DNA from: Botryococcus braunii
Lineage: Eukaryota; Chlorophyta; Trebouxiophyceae
DNA length: 15,000 nt
NCBI GenBank assembly: GCA_002005505.1
Contig: KV908354.1
Span: 584,768-599,767, forward strand
Reading direction: 5' to 3'
A program made the translations under genes and the position numbers. The notes below the pieces were generated by a model. That model was not told the origin of the DNA. It ran no database searches and worked only from the letters and a program-made list of their open reading frames with translations. Of the stretch, positions 8,789 to 15,000 are shown piece by piece. Position 1 is the stretch's first letter; each line of letters begins with the position of its first letter.

Positions 8789-10523
8789 CAGACTTGGAAT
8801 ATATCAGGATGTCATCCAGGTAAACCAACACAAACCTATCCAGAAAGGGAGCCAGGATAGTCTTCATAACAGATTGAAAAGTGGCAGGAGCATTAGTTAA
8901 CCCAAAAGGCATAAAAGTGAACTCATAATGACCATAACGGGTTTTAAAAGCAGTCTTTTCTATGCTATCCTCATGCATACAAATCTGGTGGTAGCCAGAG
9001 GCAAGGTCAAGCTTAGAAAACACACAACTTCCATGCAACTGCTCAAACATTTCATCAATCCTAGGTAAAGGGTGTTGATTTCTCACTGTAACCCTGTTCA
9101 AGGCTCTATAGTCAATACACAAACGCCAACCACCATCCTTCTTCGGGACGAACAGGATAGGTGCACCAAAAGGGGAAGTCGATGGGCGGATGAAGCCCCT
9201 CTCTAGGAGCTCCTGCAACTGTGCACGAAGCTCAGCAAGCTGGGCTCCGGACAGTGGATAAATGCGGGAGGCTGGAGGAACTGCGCCCGGCTCCAATCTA
9301 ATATAGTGGTCTCCAGCACGAGAGGGAGGCAGGCCCTGAGGCAGTCCTGAAAGGACATCTTTAAATTCCTGCAGAAGCTGCTCCAACTCTGGCACGTTAT
9401 ATGTATTAGTATTTAAGGAGGGTTCGGTCACTGCATTAAGCTGAATCAGATACATTGGATCACCCAACTGGACCAACTCTTCCACTTCTATGGAGGAGAT
9501 CACATACTCAGGTACACCTGACCTTTGGCAGCCCACAAGTACATGTGTCCTATCAGAATGAATCAATGACACTGCATTGAGCTTCCAATTTACAACCGGA
9601 TTAAACACAGTCAACCAAGGTTTCCCTAAAACAAGGTCATAGTATGCCAACTCTGTGGGGAGACAGGTGACTCCAAAATCCAGAGACCCCACAGTCAGGT
9701 CAATTGCCACACTACTCTCTACTATAGAGGTCCTACCTTCAGCAACACGAATAGCAACATGTGAACTTAAAGAAGCAGTGGGAAGGGCAAGCTCCTGCAC
9801 AAGTTTATTATCAATAAAGTTTGCAGAGGCCCCACTGTCTAACAAAATCCTGACAGGTCTACCAGCAAGAATTCCCTCAAATTCAATGCACGTAGAGGAA
9901 AGATCAGGACCATTCACAGTCTGGCTAGTGTTTAACTGCACAAAAGAGTCAAAAGAAGTTGCTGGCAGGGGTTTTTGCTTCACACTCAAACAACCAGTCT
10001 GCACAAAGCAACGAAACAAGGGCAAGCCTGATGAGTAGCAATGGGGCGAGCTCTGAACGGAGGAAGTAATGCCCAAAGCAGTCAACACAGGGCCCGAAAG
10101 CAAGACATCATGAGATTGCTGCCCAGTAGCCCCTTCCAACACCTGTCCACAATCACTCGGGCCAGAAAGCACAGTCAATCTGGTACCAGGGAGTAAGTGG
10201 GTTACAAGTTGGCTGACAGCAGACGCTCTGTCACTACTCTGACAAAACAATACAACATGAGAAGTACTTGCAGGAAACGAGAAAGCTGCACCACTCTTAC
10301 ACTGAACATCAGGACTGGCCAGGTCACTGTCAGGGGGTGATGTCTGAAACTTCCTACATACACCATGCCCATCCACGTAATGGGTCATGAAACTATGGCA
10401 ACAGCTAGAGAAAAAGTCCTGAAGATTCCCCACGTCGTGCAATACAGGGATCCCATACTGGACTGGAGAACAGGTGGAAACCATCTCAAAGCTGCTGAAA
10501 ACCACGAAAGAAACCCAAATCAA
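8742..10523 (-). pseudogene. pol: pol, 5' part: N-terminal region, protease, reverse transcriptase
   Basis: The frame is open from about 10556 (after a TGA) to 8742; numbering from the TTG at 10523 gives 593 codons, and the first ATG is codon 14 (10484). Residues 1-210 have no recognisable domain. A retroviral-type aspartic protease follows (about 215-330) with active-site D229 in LLDSGAS. Reverse transcriptase spans about 435-580 with D506 ([10 protein letters not shown]), the MPFGLTNAP motif, and YLDD (D570, D571). The last 13 or so codons, after SVEE, are out of the family frame: one extra base near 8776-8783 shifts translation, which ends at 8742. Expression of this frame from the gag-like frame would need a -1 shift or a separate start. 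Confidence 0.93.
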
Positions 10524-10963
10524 GTTGTATTTGACTTGGTAAGGTGCCTCCTCAACTCAAGTTGTAGTTGGAAGCACCGGTAGAACATCGTAGCCACCTC
10601 CACGGACCGAGCGGATGCCAGGCCTGACGAGGCTGTAGCCGATGCCGGAGTTGCCGTTGGTATGGGCTGCGGCACGACCACAGGTGCAGGTTGCGGGAGA
10701 GAGCACTGAACTAACATCTCAAGTCCCTTTAAAATGCTCTGAGCGGTATCAACTGGAGGGGAATGCGACGGAACACTAGATCCTAATGCAACGGCTCCTT
10801 CGGGCATGGCACCGATATCTACCCGATGCCTAAGCACACGACGAGGATCTACCCCCAAAAGATCTACATATACATAATCAAGAAGATCTAGGGATGGATC
10901 TGGCTCTGCGATGCCAGGACTAGGTGCACGAGCCCTTGAACCCGAACGAGGATGCCGCGACAT
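10520..10963 (-). CDS. gag: Short gag-like or leader ORF of the retrotransposon
   Basis: Starts at ATG 10963-10961 and stops at TGA 10522-10520, 147 codons. The frame is also open upstream to the end of the LTR, but without ATG. It lies where gag is expected, between PBS and pol. The product has an Arg/Ser-rich N-terminus, a Pro-rich middle ([22 protein letters not shown]) and a helical-looking end ([15 protein letters not shown]). It is much shorter than a usual Ty3/Gypsy Gag, and I see neither a capsid-like core nor a CCHC zinc knuckle here or in the first 200 codons of the pol frame. It overlaps the open pol frame by 37 nt in the -1 frame. It could be the remnant of a gag with an internal deletion. 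Confidence 0.6.
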   Translation of the reverse strand: MSRHPRSGSRARAPSPGIAEPDPSLDLLDYVYVDLLGVDPRRVLRHRVDIGAMPEGAVALGSSVPSHSPPVDTAQSILKGLEMLVQCSLPQPAPVVVPQPIPTATPASATASSGLASARSVEVATMFYRCFQLQLELRRHLTKSNTT

Positions 10964-11013
10964 CACAAATCTCGACAGAAAAGAACGCACCACGAACGAA
11001 CGACAAGGAACTA

Positions 11014-11031
11014 GCCTTGTCGCCGATACCA
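11014..11031 (-). promoter_or_regulatory. Primer-binding site
   Basis: Directly inside the 5' LTR, after one spacer base, the minus strand reads TGGTATCGGCGACAAGGC. TGG pairs with the CCA end of a tRNA. The first seven bases equal the start of the initiator-methionine tRNA site used by many plant elements, but the following bases differ, so the primer tRNA is not identified. Confidence 0.75.
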
Positions 11032-11032
11032 C

Positions 11033-11294
11033 TGTAGCAATAACTAAGCGGAAGAGATTTGGATGAGACAGTGAGACAGTTCGTGGTGTGAACGGAAAGA
11101 GTGTTACATGATTGATTCACAGGTTCGCCCTTAATCCCATCCAGGGTCGGATGTACACCGTACTGCCACGGACGTATAGTCGGGCAACCGAGCGACTACC
11201 TGAGCGAGGTTGTACCGTGAATCCAGATCACATGGCAAGTCATAGAGCAATGCCAAGGACCATACTAGAGCATTATACCCTAGGAAATGCTACA
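11033..11294 (-). repeat. 5' LTR of the retrotransposon (right copy)
   Basis: 262 bp, same sequence as 5566-5827 at every base compared, TGTAGCA to TGCTACA. In the element's sense this is the 5' LTR, so it should carry the promoter; a TATAAT-like motif lies near its 5' end on the minus strand. Confidence 0.97.
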
Positions 11295-11299
11295 TCTGC
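11295..11299 (+). repeat. Target-site duplication TCTGC (right copy)
   Basis: Matches 5561-5565 exactly and directly follows the LTR end. Confidence 0.9.
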
Positions 11300-11632
11300 C
11301 AACACAAGTACCCTTAACCGCAGACCTACCACGTCCGCCCCGTGGTGTTCTTTTTGCTTTTCTTACTAACATCTTCTCTGACTGACTACCGGTTTTGCAG
11401 ACCTTACAGGAATCCCCGCTGACTCCGGATCCTATCCCTAGTCCCTGCCCGCTCCACTCTTCATGTCCGCCCCAGCTCCACTCTTCATGTCCGCCCCGGC
11501 CAGGCGCGCTTTTCAGGCTAAAGAACTGACTGGGGGCTCGGGATGGGGATCCAAGTATTTTACTTTCCAAACTACACACGTATATATAACATAGCCCTGA
11601 CCGGGGGCGTTCATTTGTCTTTTTGTGCATTG
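11300..11632 (+). repeat. Long inverted repeat, left arm, middle segment
   Basis: Matches the reverse complement of about 12447-12757. Shared blocks include GTACCCTTAACCGCAGA, CATCTTCTCTGACT, CAGGAATCCCCGCTGACTCC, GGGATGGGGATCCA and TATTTTACTTT. Within it a 24-bp unit is tandemly doubled at 11451-11499, whereas the right arm has one copy. The segment ends at the solo LTR. Confidence 0.85.
11451..11499 (+). repeat. 24-bp tandem duplication
   Basis: GCTCCACTCTTCATGTCCGC followed by CCCA or CCCCG occurs twice in a row (11451-11474 and 11475-11499). The opposite arm has a single, slightly different copy near 12576-12604. Confidence 0.85.
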
Positions 11633-11901
11633 TGTAAGTATAGGTCAGCGGAAGAGGTTTTGTCAAACAAAGTGGCAGTTCGTGGTGAGCACGGAAAGAG
11701 TGTTACATGATTGATTCGCAAGCCCACTCTTAAACCCAGGGTGGGTTGAATTATAGTGTACTGCCTCAAACGCGTAGTCGGGCAACCGAGCGAACTACCT
11801 GAGCGAGGTTGTACTGCGAACCCAGCTCTGCAGATCACATGGCAAGTCAAAGAGCAATGCCAAGGACCACACTAGAGCATTATACCCTAGGAAATGCTAC
11901 A
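11633..11901 (-). mobile_element. Solo LTR, diverged member of the same retrotransposon family
   Basis: About 269 bp that starts TGTAAGTATAGG and ends TGCTACA. It shares long blocks with the 262-bp LTRs, for example AGTGTTACATGATTGATTC, AGTCGGGCAACCGAGCGA and the last 28 or so bases, but differs at many positions and has small indels (an extra GCTCTGCA-like insertion near 11823). It is flanked by CATTG at 11628-11632 and 11902-11906, a 5-bp target duplication. No internal region is present, so it is a solo LTR left by LTR-LTR recombination. Strand is given by analogy with the full element. Confidence 0.92.
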
Positions 11902-11906
11902 CATTG

Positions 11907-12048
11907 TCTACTACTATGCATCTGTTTGTGCCTGAGCATTTCTACCATGATTATGCTGAGTTTGATCAGATTCGTTGTTGTCAGAATTTTGAGTTTTGTC
12001 ACTCTAATAGGGCAATAGAGACTTGCAAGTCTCACATGCAGAAGTCAT
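11907..12048 (+). repeat. Long inverted repeat, left arm, inner segment
   Basis: Matches the reverse complement of about 12311-12445. Shared blocks include GCATCTGTTTGTGCCTGAGC, ATTTCTACCATG, TTATGCTGAGTTT, CAGAATTTTGAGTTTTGTCA and AGTCTCACATGCAGA. Similarity stops near 12048, which marks the inner edge of the arm. A left-arm-only stretch contains the perfect palindrome GAGACTTGCAAGTCTC at 12018-12033. Confidence 0.85.
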
Positions 12049-12310
12049 CTTACACGACCTTTTCTTGCATCTGCATTTTTGCATGAAGAAAAGTACTTTT
12101 TCAAGCACCTTCTGGCCATGGCCTGAGCACTTCCTTATATGGAAGTACTCTCCTGTTAGTATTTCTTGCCTGCGGAAGTCCGCTTGCATGAACTTTTCGT
12201 GCATGCGCGCTTCTTGCATCAACAAATACTCTTACAGGATCACTTCTTCTATGGAAAAGTCCTCTGGCACGACTACTTTTATGGAGGGGAACTTTTTGCG
12301 ATGGACCAAT
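12049..12310. repeat. Centre of the inverted repeat, with degenerate internal repeats
   Basis: The unpaired centre shows recurring, badly diverged units. ATGGAA or AGAAGT is followed by ACTC or CCTC, and CTTGCAT occurs at several places (about 12063, 12182, 12213), with variable spacing of roughly 35 to 55 bp. No protein-like frame is seen. The repeats are visible by eye, but I could not measure their identity. Confidence 0.45.
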
Positions 12311-13065
12311 GACGACATCTGCATGTGAGACTTTCCTTATTAGAATGACAAAACTCAAAATTCTGACAAAAATGAAATTGATTAAACTCAGCATAAGCAT
12401 GGTAGAAATGCTCAGGCACAAACAGATGCACACTAGTAGATAGTGCACAAAAAGACAATTGAATGCCCCGGCCAGGGCTATGTTATCTAAACGTGTGAAG
12501 TTTGAAAAGTAAAATACCTGGATCCCCATCCCGAGCCCCCACTCGATCCTTTAGCCAGAAAAATGCGCCTGGCTGGGGCGGACGTCGACGTGAAGAGTGG
12601 AGGGGGCAGGGAGTAGGGATAGGATCCGGAGTCAGCGGGGATTCCTGTAAGAGCTGCAAAACCTGTAGTCAGAGAAGATGTTAAAAAGTAGGAAAAGCAA
12701 AAAGAAAACGACGGGGCGGACGTGGTAGATCTGCGGTTAAGGGTACCTGTGTTCTAGATCAAACACGGTGTCGAGTAAAAAGCGGGACCGTGGAAGACTA
12801 GCAAACGTAGTATGTGGTCTCTAAACAAAGAAAGTTGGACCGACGGCACCTAAATGATGGGTAAAGGCGGTAGTTAGTACTAGCTGAAAGTAATCCGAAA
12901 ACTTCGCCCAAAAACAAGAATCCCTTACGCGAGTTGCTGTTAAAAAAGCTCTGATATATCCTACCTTCGTTGGGTATTTAAAAGAAGAAATGTATAAGTA
13001 TTGTGTCAAGGTATGGGCGCGTGGAGGGTCAAGCGCGGAAAGGCTAGCGAAAGAAGGGATGAACT
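12311..13065 (-). repeat. Long inverted repeat, right arm (uninterrupted)
   Basis: Reverse-complement partner of the three left-arm segments. It has no LTR sequence at the places where the left arm carries the solo LTR (about 12446) and the full retrotransposon (about 12757), so it preserves both pre-insertion states. The outer limit is soft, 13047 to 13065. Small frames in it, such as 12821-13084 minus, have counterparts in the left arm but no recognisable domain. Confidence 0.85.
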
Positions 13066-13090
13066 GTTTCTGCGTGTAATTCATTACACC

Positions 13091-13285
13091 ATTTAAAATT
13101 AAGAGTGAAGCCTATTTTAACCGCATACCAAAAATCCAGCATGCAGGGACGCGGAATCCAGGGGGCCAAATATTCAAGGTGATAACGTGCATTTAAAATA
13201 AAGAGTGAAGCCTACTCTAACCGCATACCAAAAATCCGCATACTAAACCGCATACCTAAGTGAAACCTATTCTAACCGCATACCA
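13091..13285 (+). repeat. Direct repeats built on CCGCATAC next to the inverted repeat
   Basis: A 47-bp unit at 13091-13137 recurs at 13191-13237, exactly 100 bp later, with few differences; its core is AAGAGTGAAGCCTA, then TAACCGCATACCAAAAATCC. A third partial copy ends at 13285. CCGCATAC occurs five times in all (13121, 13221, 13236, 13249, 13276). No matching block was seen left of the left arm. Confidence 0.85.
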
Positions 13286-13723
13286 CAAAACTTGCATTTG
13301 CATTTGGGGTACAGTCTGTACCGTACAGATCGTGAATGTCGTACAGAGCTCTCGGTCACACATCCTGGGTCCAACTCAGGTGCATGCCAGCCCATCACCA
13401 ATCCTGAATTATATTTTGATTTTGAAACGTCTTTTCTGTCCAGTCCTCTGTGTCGTGGGTGTCTGTCGTCGTCGTCCTATCCGTAGTACAGAGAAGCACT
13501 GTTTTTACGTCCTATCGAGTAGTTTCGGGGAGGAAGTGACCTTCACGTGAGGCATATAGGAGCCCAATACCTGTCTAATTCACTGAGCATACAGCATATG
13601 GCGAATACTTTTACGTAGTGCTGCTTGACATCTATAGCTTGGGCTGGACTCGATCGTCGAGCCTTGGAGTGAACACTGGGGGCGAGCTATATCTTACTGT
13701 TCTTCAGCAAAAAAGTAAATTAA
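13286..13723 (+). promoter_or_regulatory. Upstream region of KIN17
   Basis: Non-coding; presumably holds the promoter and 5' leader of KIN17. Visible details are a 15-base inverted repeat GGTACAGTCTGTACC at 13308-13322, two more GTACAG copies downstream, and a short GTC triplet run near 13463-13475. No convincing TATA box was identified. Confidence 0.4.
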
Positions 13724-14335
13724 ATGGGGAAGAATGATTTTCTCACCCCTAAAGCGGTGTGGAGCCCTGCCCTACGACCGAGTGGGAATATAGTCAGGAG
13801 GGTTTTGCTATCGCCGACACGGCGGGCCTCAGAAGGCTGATGTCAGAAATAATTGATTATGTTTCTGCTTTACTACCAGCTGTCCTAAACTTCCCTGGGC
13901 TGTGCAGATAGCCAATCGCATTAAGTCCAAAGGCCTCCAGAAGCTGCGCTGGTACTGCCAGATGTGCCAAAAGCAATGCAGGGACGAGAATGGGTTCAAA
14001 TGCCACTTGACTAGTGAAAGCCACAAAAGACAAATGATGGTATTTGGGGAGGCACCTGATAGAGGTGCGTAGTGGTCTGGTGTCCAACGGGGATGGTCTC
14101 CGTCCTTTCTTGCTGTGCTATGGTCGGCGTTGATGGCAGCGTTTGGGGCCAATCATTGCCGAATTGGGTACTAAGTGCTCATATAAGGAGAATCCAAGAA
14201 GAGAGACATGAGGCATCCTGTTGTTAAGGTGCAATGTTTGTGGGCGCAGTGATTGAGGGGTATTCAGACGAGTTCTTGAAAGCATTCATGGACCACCTGA
14301 AAGTCGCTCATCCACATGCACGCGTGTCTGCAAAG
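13724..14335 (+). CDS. KIN17: KIN17-family DNA/RNA-binding zinc-finger protein, exons 1-3 (3' end outside window)
   Basis: Exons are 13724-13756, 13908-14064 and 14250-14335, together 92 codons without a stop. The ATG gives MGKNDFLTPKA, the invariant N-terminus of the family. Exon 2 continues IANRIKSKGLQKLRWYC and the C2H2 zinc finger with C28, C31, H44 and H50. A valine codon is split across intron 2, leading into VIEGYSDEF, the start of the conserved winged-helix (Kin17 mid) domain. Residues 1-53 are close to identical to the animal proteins as I know them. KIN17 is a nuclear protein that binds curved DNA and RNA and is linked to the DNA damage response, replication and splicing complexes. 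The intron ends are GT and CAG. The next exon (expected to begin near a VYNEYI motif) was not found before 15000, so the rest of the mid domain and the C-terminal SH3-like and KOW domains lie outside. Confidence 0.96.
13757..13907 (+). other. KIN17 intron 1 (phase 0, 151 nt)
   Basis: Begins GTGTGGAG after codon 11 and ends CTGTGCAG before the ATA codon. A pyrimidine-rich stretch precedes the acceptor. Removing it joins the family-conserved PKA and IANRI. Confidence 0.93.
14065..14249 (+). other. KIN17 intron 2 (phase 1, 185 nt)
   Basis: Begins GTGCGTAG and ends GGGCGCAG. It splits a valine codon (G|TG). The junction is supported by the conserved reading across it into IEGYSDEF. Confidence 0.92.
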
Positions 14336-15000
14336 GTGGGCCAATGTGTTTAATGAAATTGGGTTGCACTGTTGCAAACAGTGGTGACAGTGCCTTTATT
14401 GGTTTGTCTGAAGAAGGTTACGAAATCGGGGATTACAGAGAGAGTGTGTTGTCAATCCTGGAGAGAGTTTTCAGTCCTTCCTGTGGTGACATATGTTTCC
14501 TTTTGGCAGGGTTAAACTGTAAGTCGAGCAGTTTTGCTGTTTGCAGACACTTCTGTGTAAGACACAATTGAGACTGGGGCTGCAAAGCAGGGTAACTTAG
14601 GGCAGGGTATATTAGGGCCTGCACAGCACCTTGAGATAAACTGCCTGCCAACGAGGGGCCCACATGATGGAACCTCTTGCGGCATGCAAGACAGTATTCA
14701 GTCAGCTGCTGCTGAGCTGCAGCTGACCAACAGAAGGGACCCATCTGTGAGGACAACGAGAAGCTTATTGCCGCAGGGTGTAGATGGTAGACAGTAGAGT
14801 AAGATGGGATAACTTGTGCAGGGGTCTGCCTCTAGGAGGAGGGCTCTGTAATAGCACGGGAAGATTCAGAAGAACAGATAACAAAAACACGCTGAAACCA
14901 TAGTTCTAGTCTCTCTGGGTTTAGCTACGTCGTGTAGGGGAAGATCACAAGAAACGACGCGTGCAAAAAGGAAAGATAAGGGCTGTGCTGTGTGACCAGC
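14336..15000 (+). other. KIN17 intron 3, 5' part (at least 665 nt)
   Basis: Starts GTGGGCCA after the AAG of codon 92; reading on would stop at a TAA within a few codons. No exon encoding the expected next KIN17 motif was found to the window end on the plus strand. It contains a hairpin at 14701-14727. Small frames at 14344-14571 plus and 14433-14756 minus show nothing recognisable. Confidence 0.75.
14701..14727. repeat. 9-bp inverted repeat within KIN17 intron 3
   Basis: GTCAGCTGC at 14701-14709 is the reverse complement of GCAGCTGAC at 14719-14727, with a 9-base spacer. The role is unknown and it may be chance. Confidence 0.6.

Larger units (their letters stand above)
5566..11294 (-). mobile_element. 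Full-length Ty3/Gypsy chromovirus-type LTR retrotransposon (5729 bp), coding region broken
   Basis: The element is bounded by two 262-bp LTRs that I read as identical, each starting TGTAGCA and ending TGCTACA, and is flanked by the 5-bp duplication TCTGC. On the minus strand it has, in order, a primer-binding site, a short gag-like frame, protease, reverse transcriptase, RNase H, integrase with GPY/F module and chromodomain, a 740-bp non-coding stretch and a polypurine tract. The RT, RNase H, integrase order and C-terminal chromodomain place it in the chromovirus branch of Ty3/Gypsy. Pol is interrupted by a frameshift and a stop codon, and gag is short. It sits in the left arm of a long inverted repeat whose right arm lacks it. 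Such elements replicate through RNA and reverse transcription in virus-like particles and stay in the cell. Confidence 0.95.

Noticed and set aside
11904..12086. Small ORF in the left-arm inner segment with a counterpart in the right arm
   Set aside because: Both arms keep several frames open at once and the differences include many amino-acid changes in each, so the likeness reflects shared repeat DNA rather than selection on a protein.
12049..12310. CRISPR-like spaced repeats
   Set aside because: The repeats are degenerate, the spacing is irregular, there are no cas genes and the genome is eukaryotic.
13829..14152. Minus-strand ORF opposite KIN17 exon 2
   Set aside because: The plus strand encodes the conserved KIN17 zinc finger here; the minus frame is its shadow.

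Overview
This window is nuclear DNA of a eukaryote. It has a spliceosomal gene with three recognisable GT-AG-flanked exons (KIN17, right end), a Ty3/Gypsy chromovirus-type LTR retrotransposon, and long dinucleotide microsatellites. There is no bacterial operon structure, rRNA or tRNA. GC content looks moderate, higher at 400-2150. This fits a protist or microalga (for example a stramenopile or green alga), but nothing here fixes the lineage; that is inference.

Layout, left to right. (1) 1-4190: a TG/G-rich start, a pyrimidine-rich stretch, a long open frame (397-2163) for a Gly/Ala/Pro/Ser-rich protein with 17-residue tandem repeats, then candidate exons at 2540-2817, 3267-3296 and about 3838-4128, separated by (TG)n tracts. 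These may be parts of one multi-exon plus-strand gene, but I recognise no family and the splicing is not proven. (2) 4190-5250: no convincing gene; it holds a symmetric (CA)n-(CT)n-(CA)n compound microsatellite and a G-quadruplex-prone purine tract. (3) about 5254-13065: a long imperfect inverted repeat (foldback-like), with arms of roughly 750-800 bp once insertions are removed and a centre at about 12049-12310. Its left arm carries two insertions of one LTR family: a full-length 5729-bp retrotransposon (5566-11294; 262-bp LTRs identical by eye; 5-bp target duplication TCTGC) and an older, diverged solo LTR (11633-11901; target duplication CATTG). The right arm is uninterrupted at both places and so acts as a built-in empty-site reference. 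(4) 13091-13285: short direct repeats built on CCGCATAC. (5) 13724-15000: the 5' end of KIN17, exons 1-3, with the gene running off the window.

The retrotransposon lies on the minus strand in the order LTR, PBS, short gag-like frame, protease, reverse transcriptase, RNase H, integrase with chromodomain, 3' non-coding region, polypurine tract, LTR. Its pol is broken by a one-base frameshift near 8776-8783 and an in-frame TAG at 8483-8485. The gag region is short and has no visible zinc knuckle. Identical LTRs beside a broken, gag-poor coding region suggest a very recent insertion, perhaps mobilised in trans by an intact relative, unless the breaks are sequencing errors or sites of recoding.

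No wholly new system with a defensible function was found. The most informative structures are the nested inverted repeat with its two-layer insertion history, the recent but broken retroelement, and the unassigned multi-exon candidate at the left.
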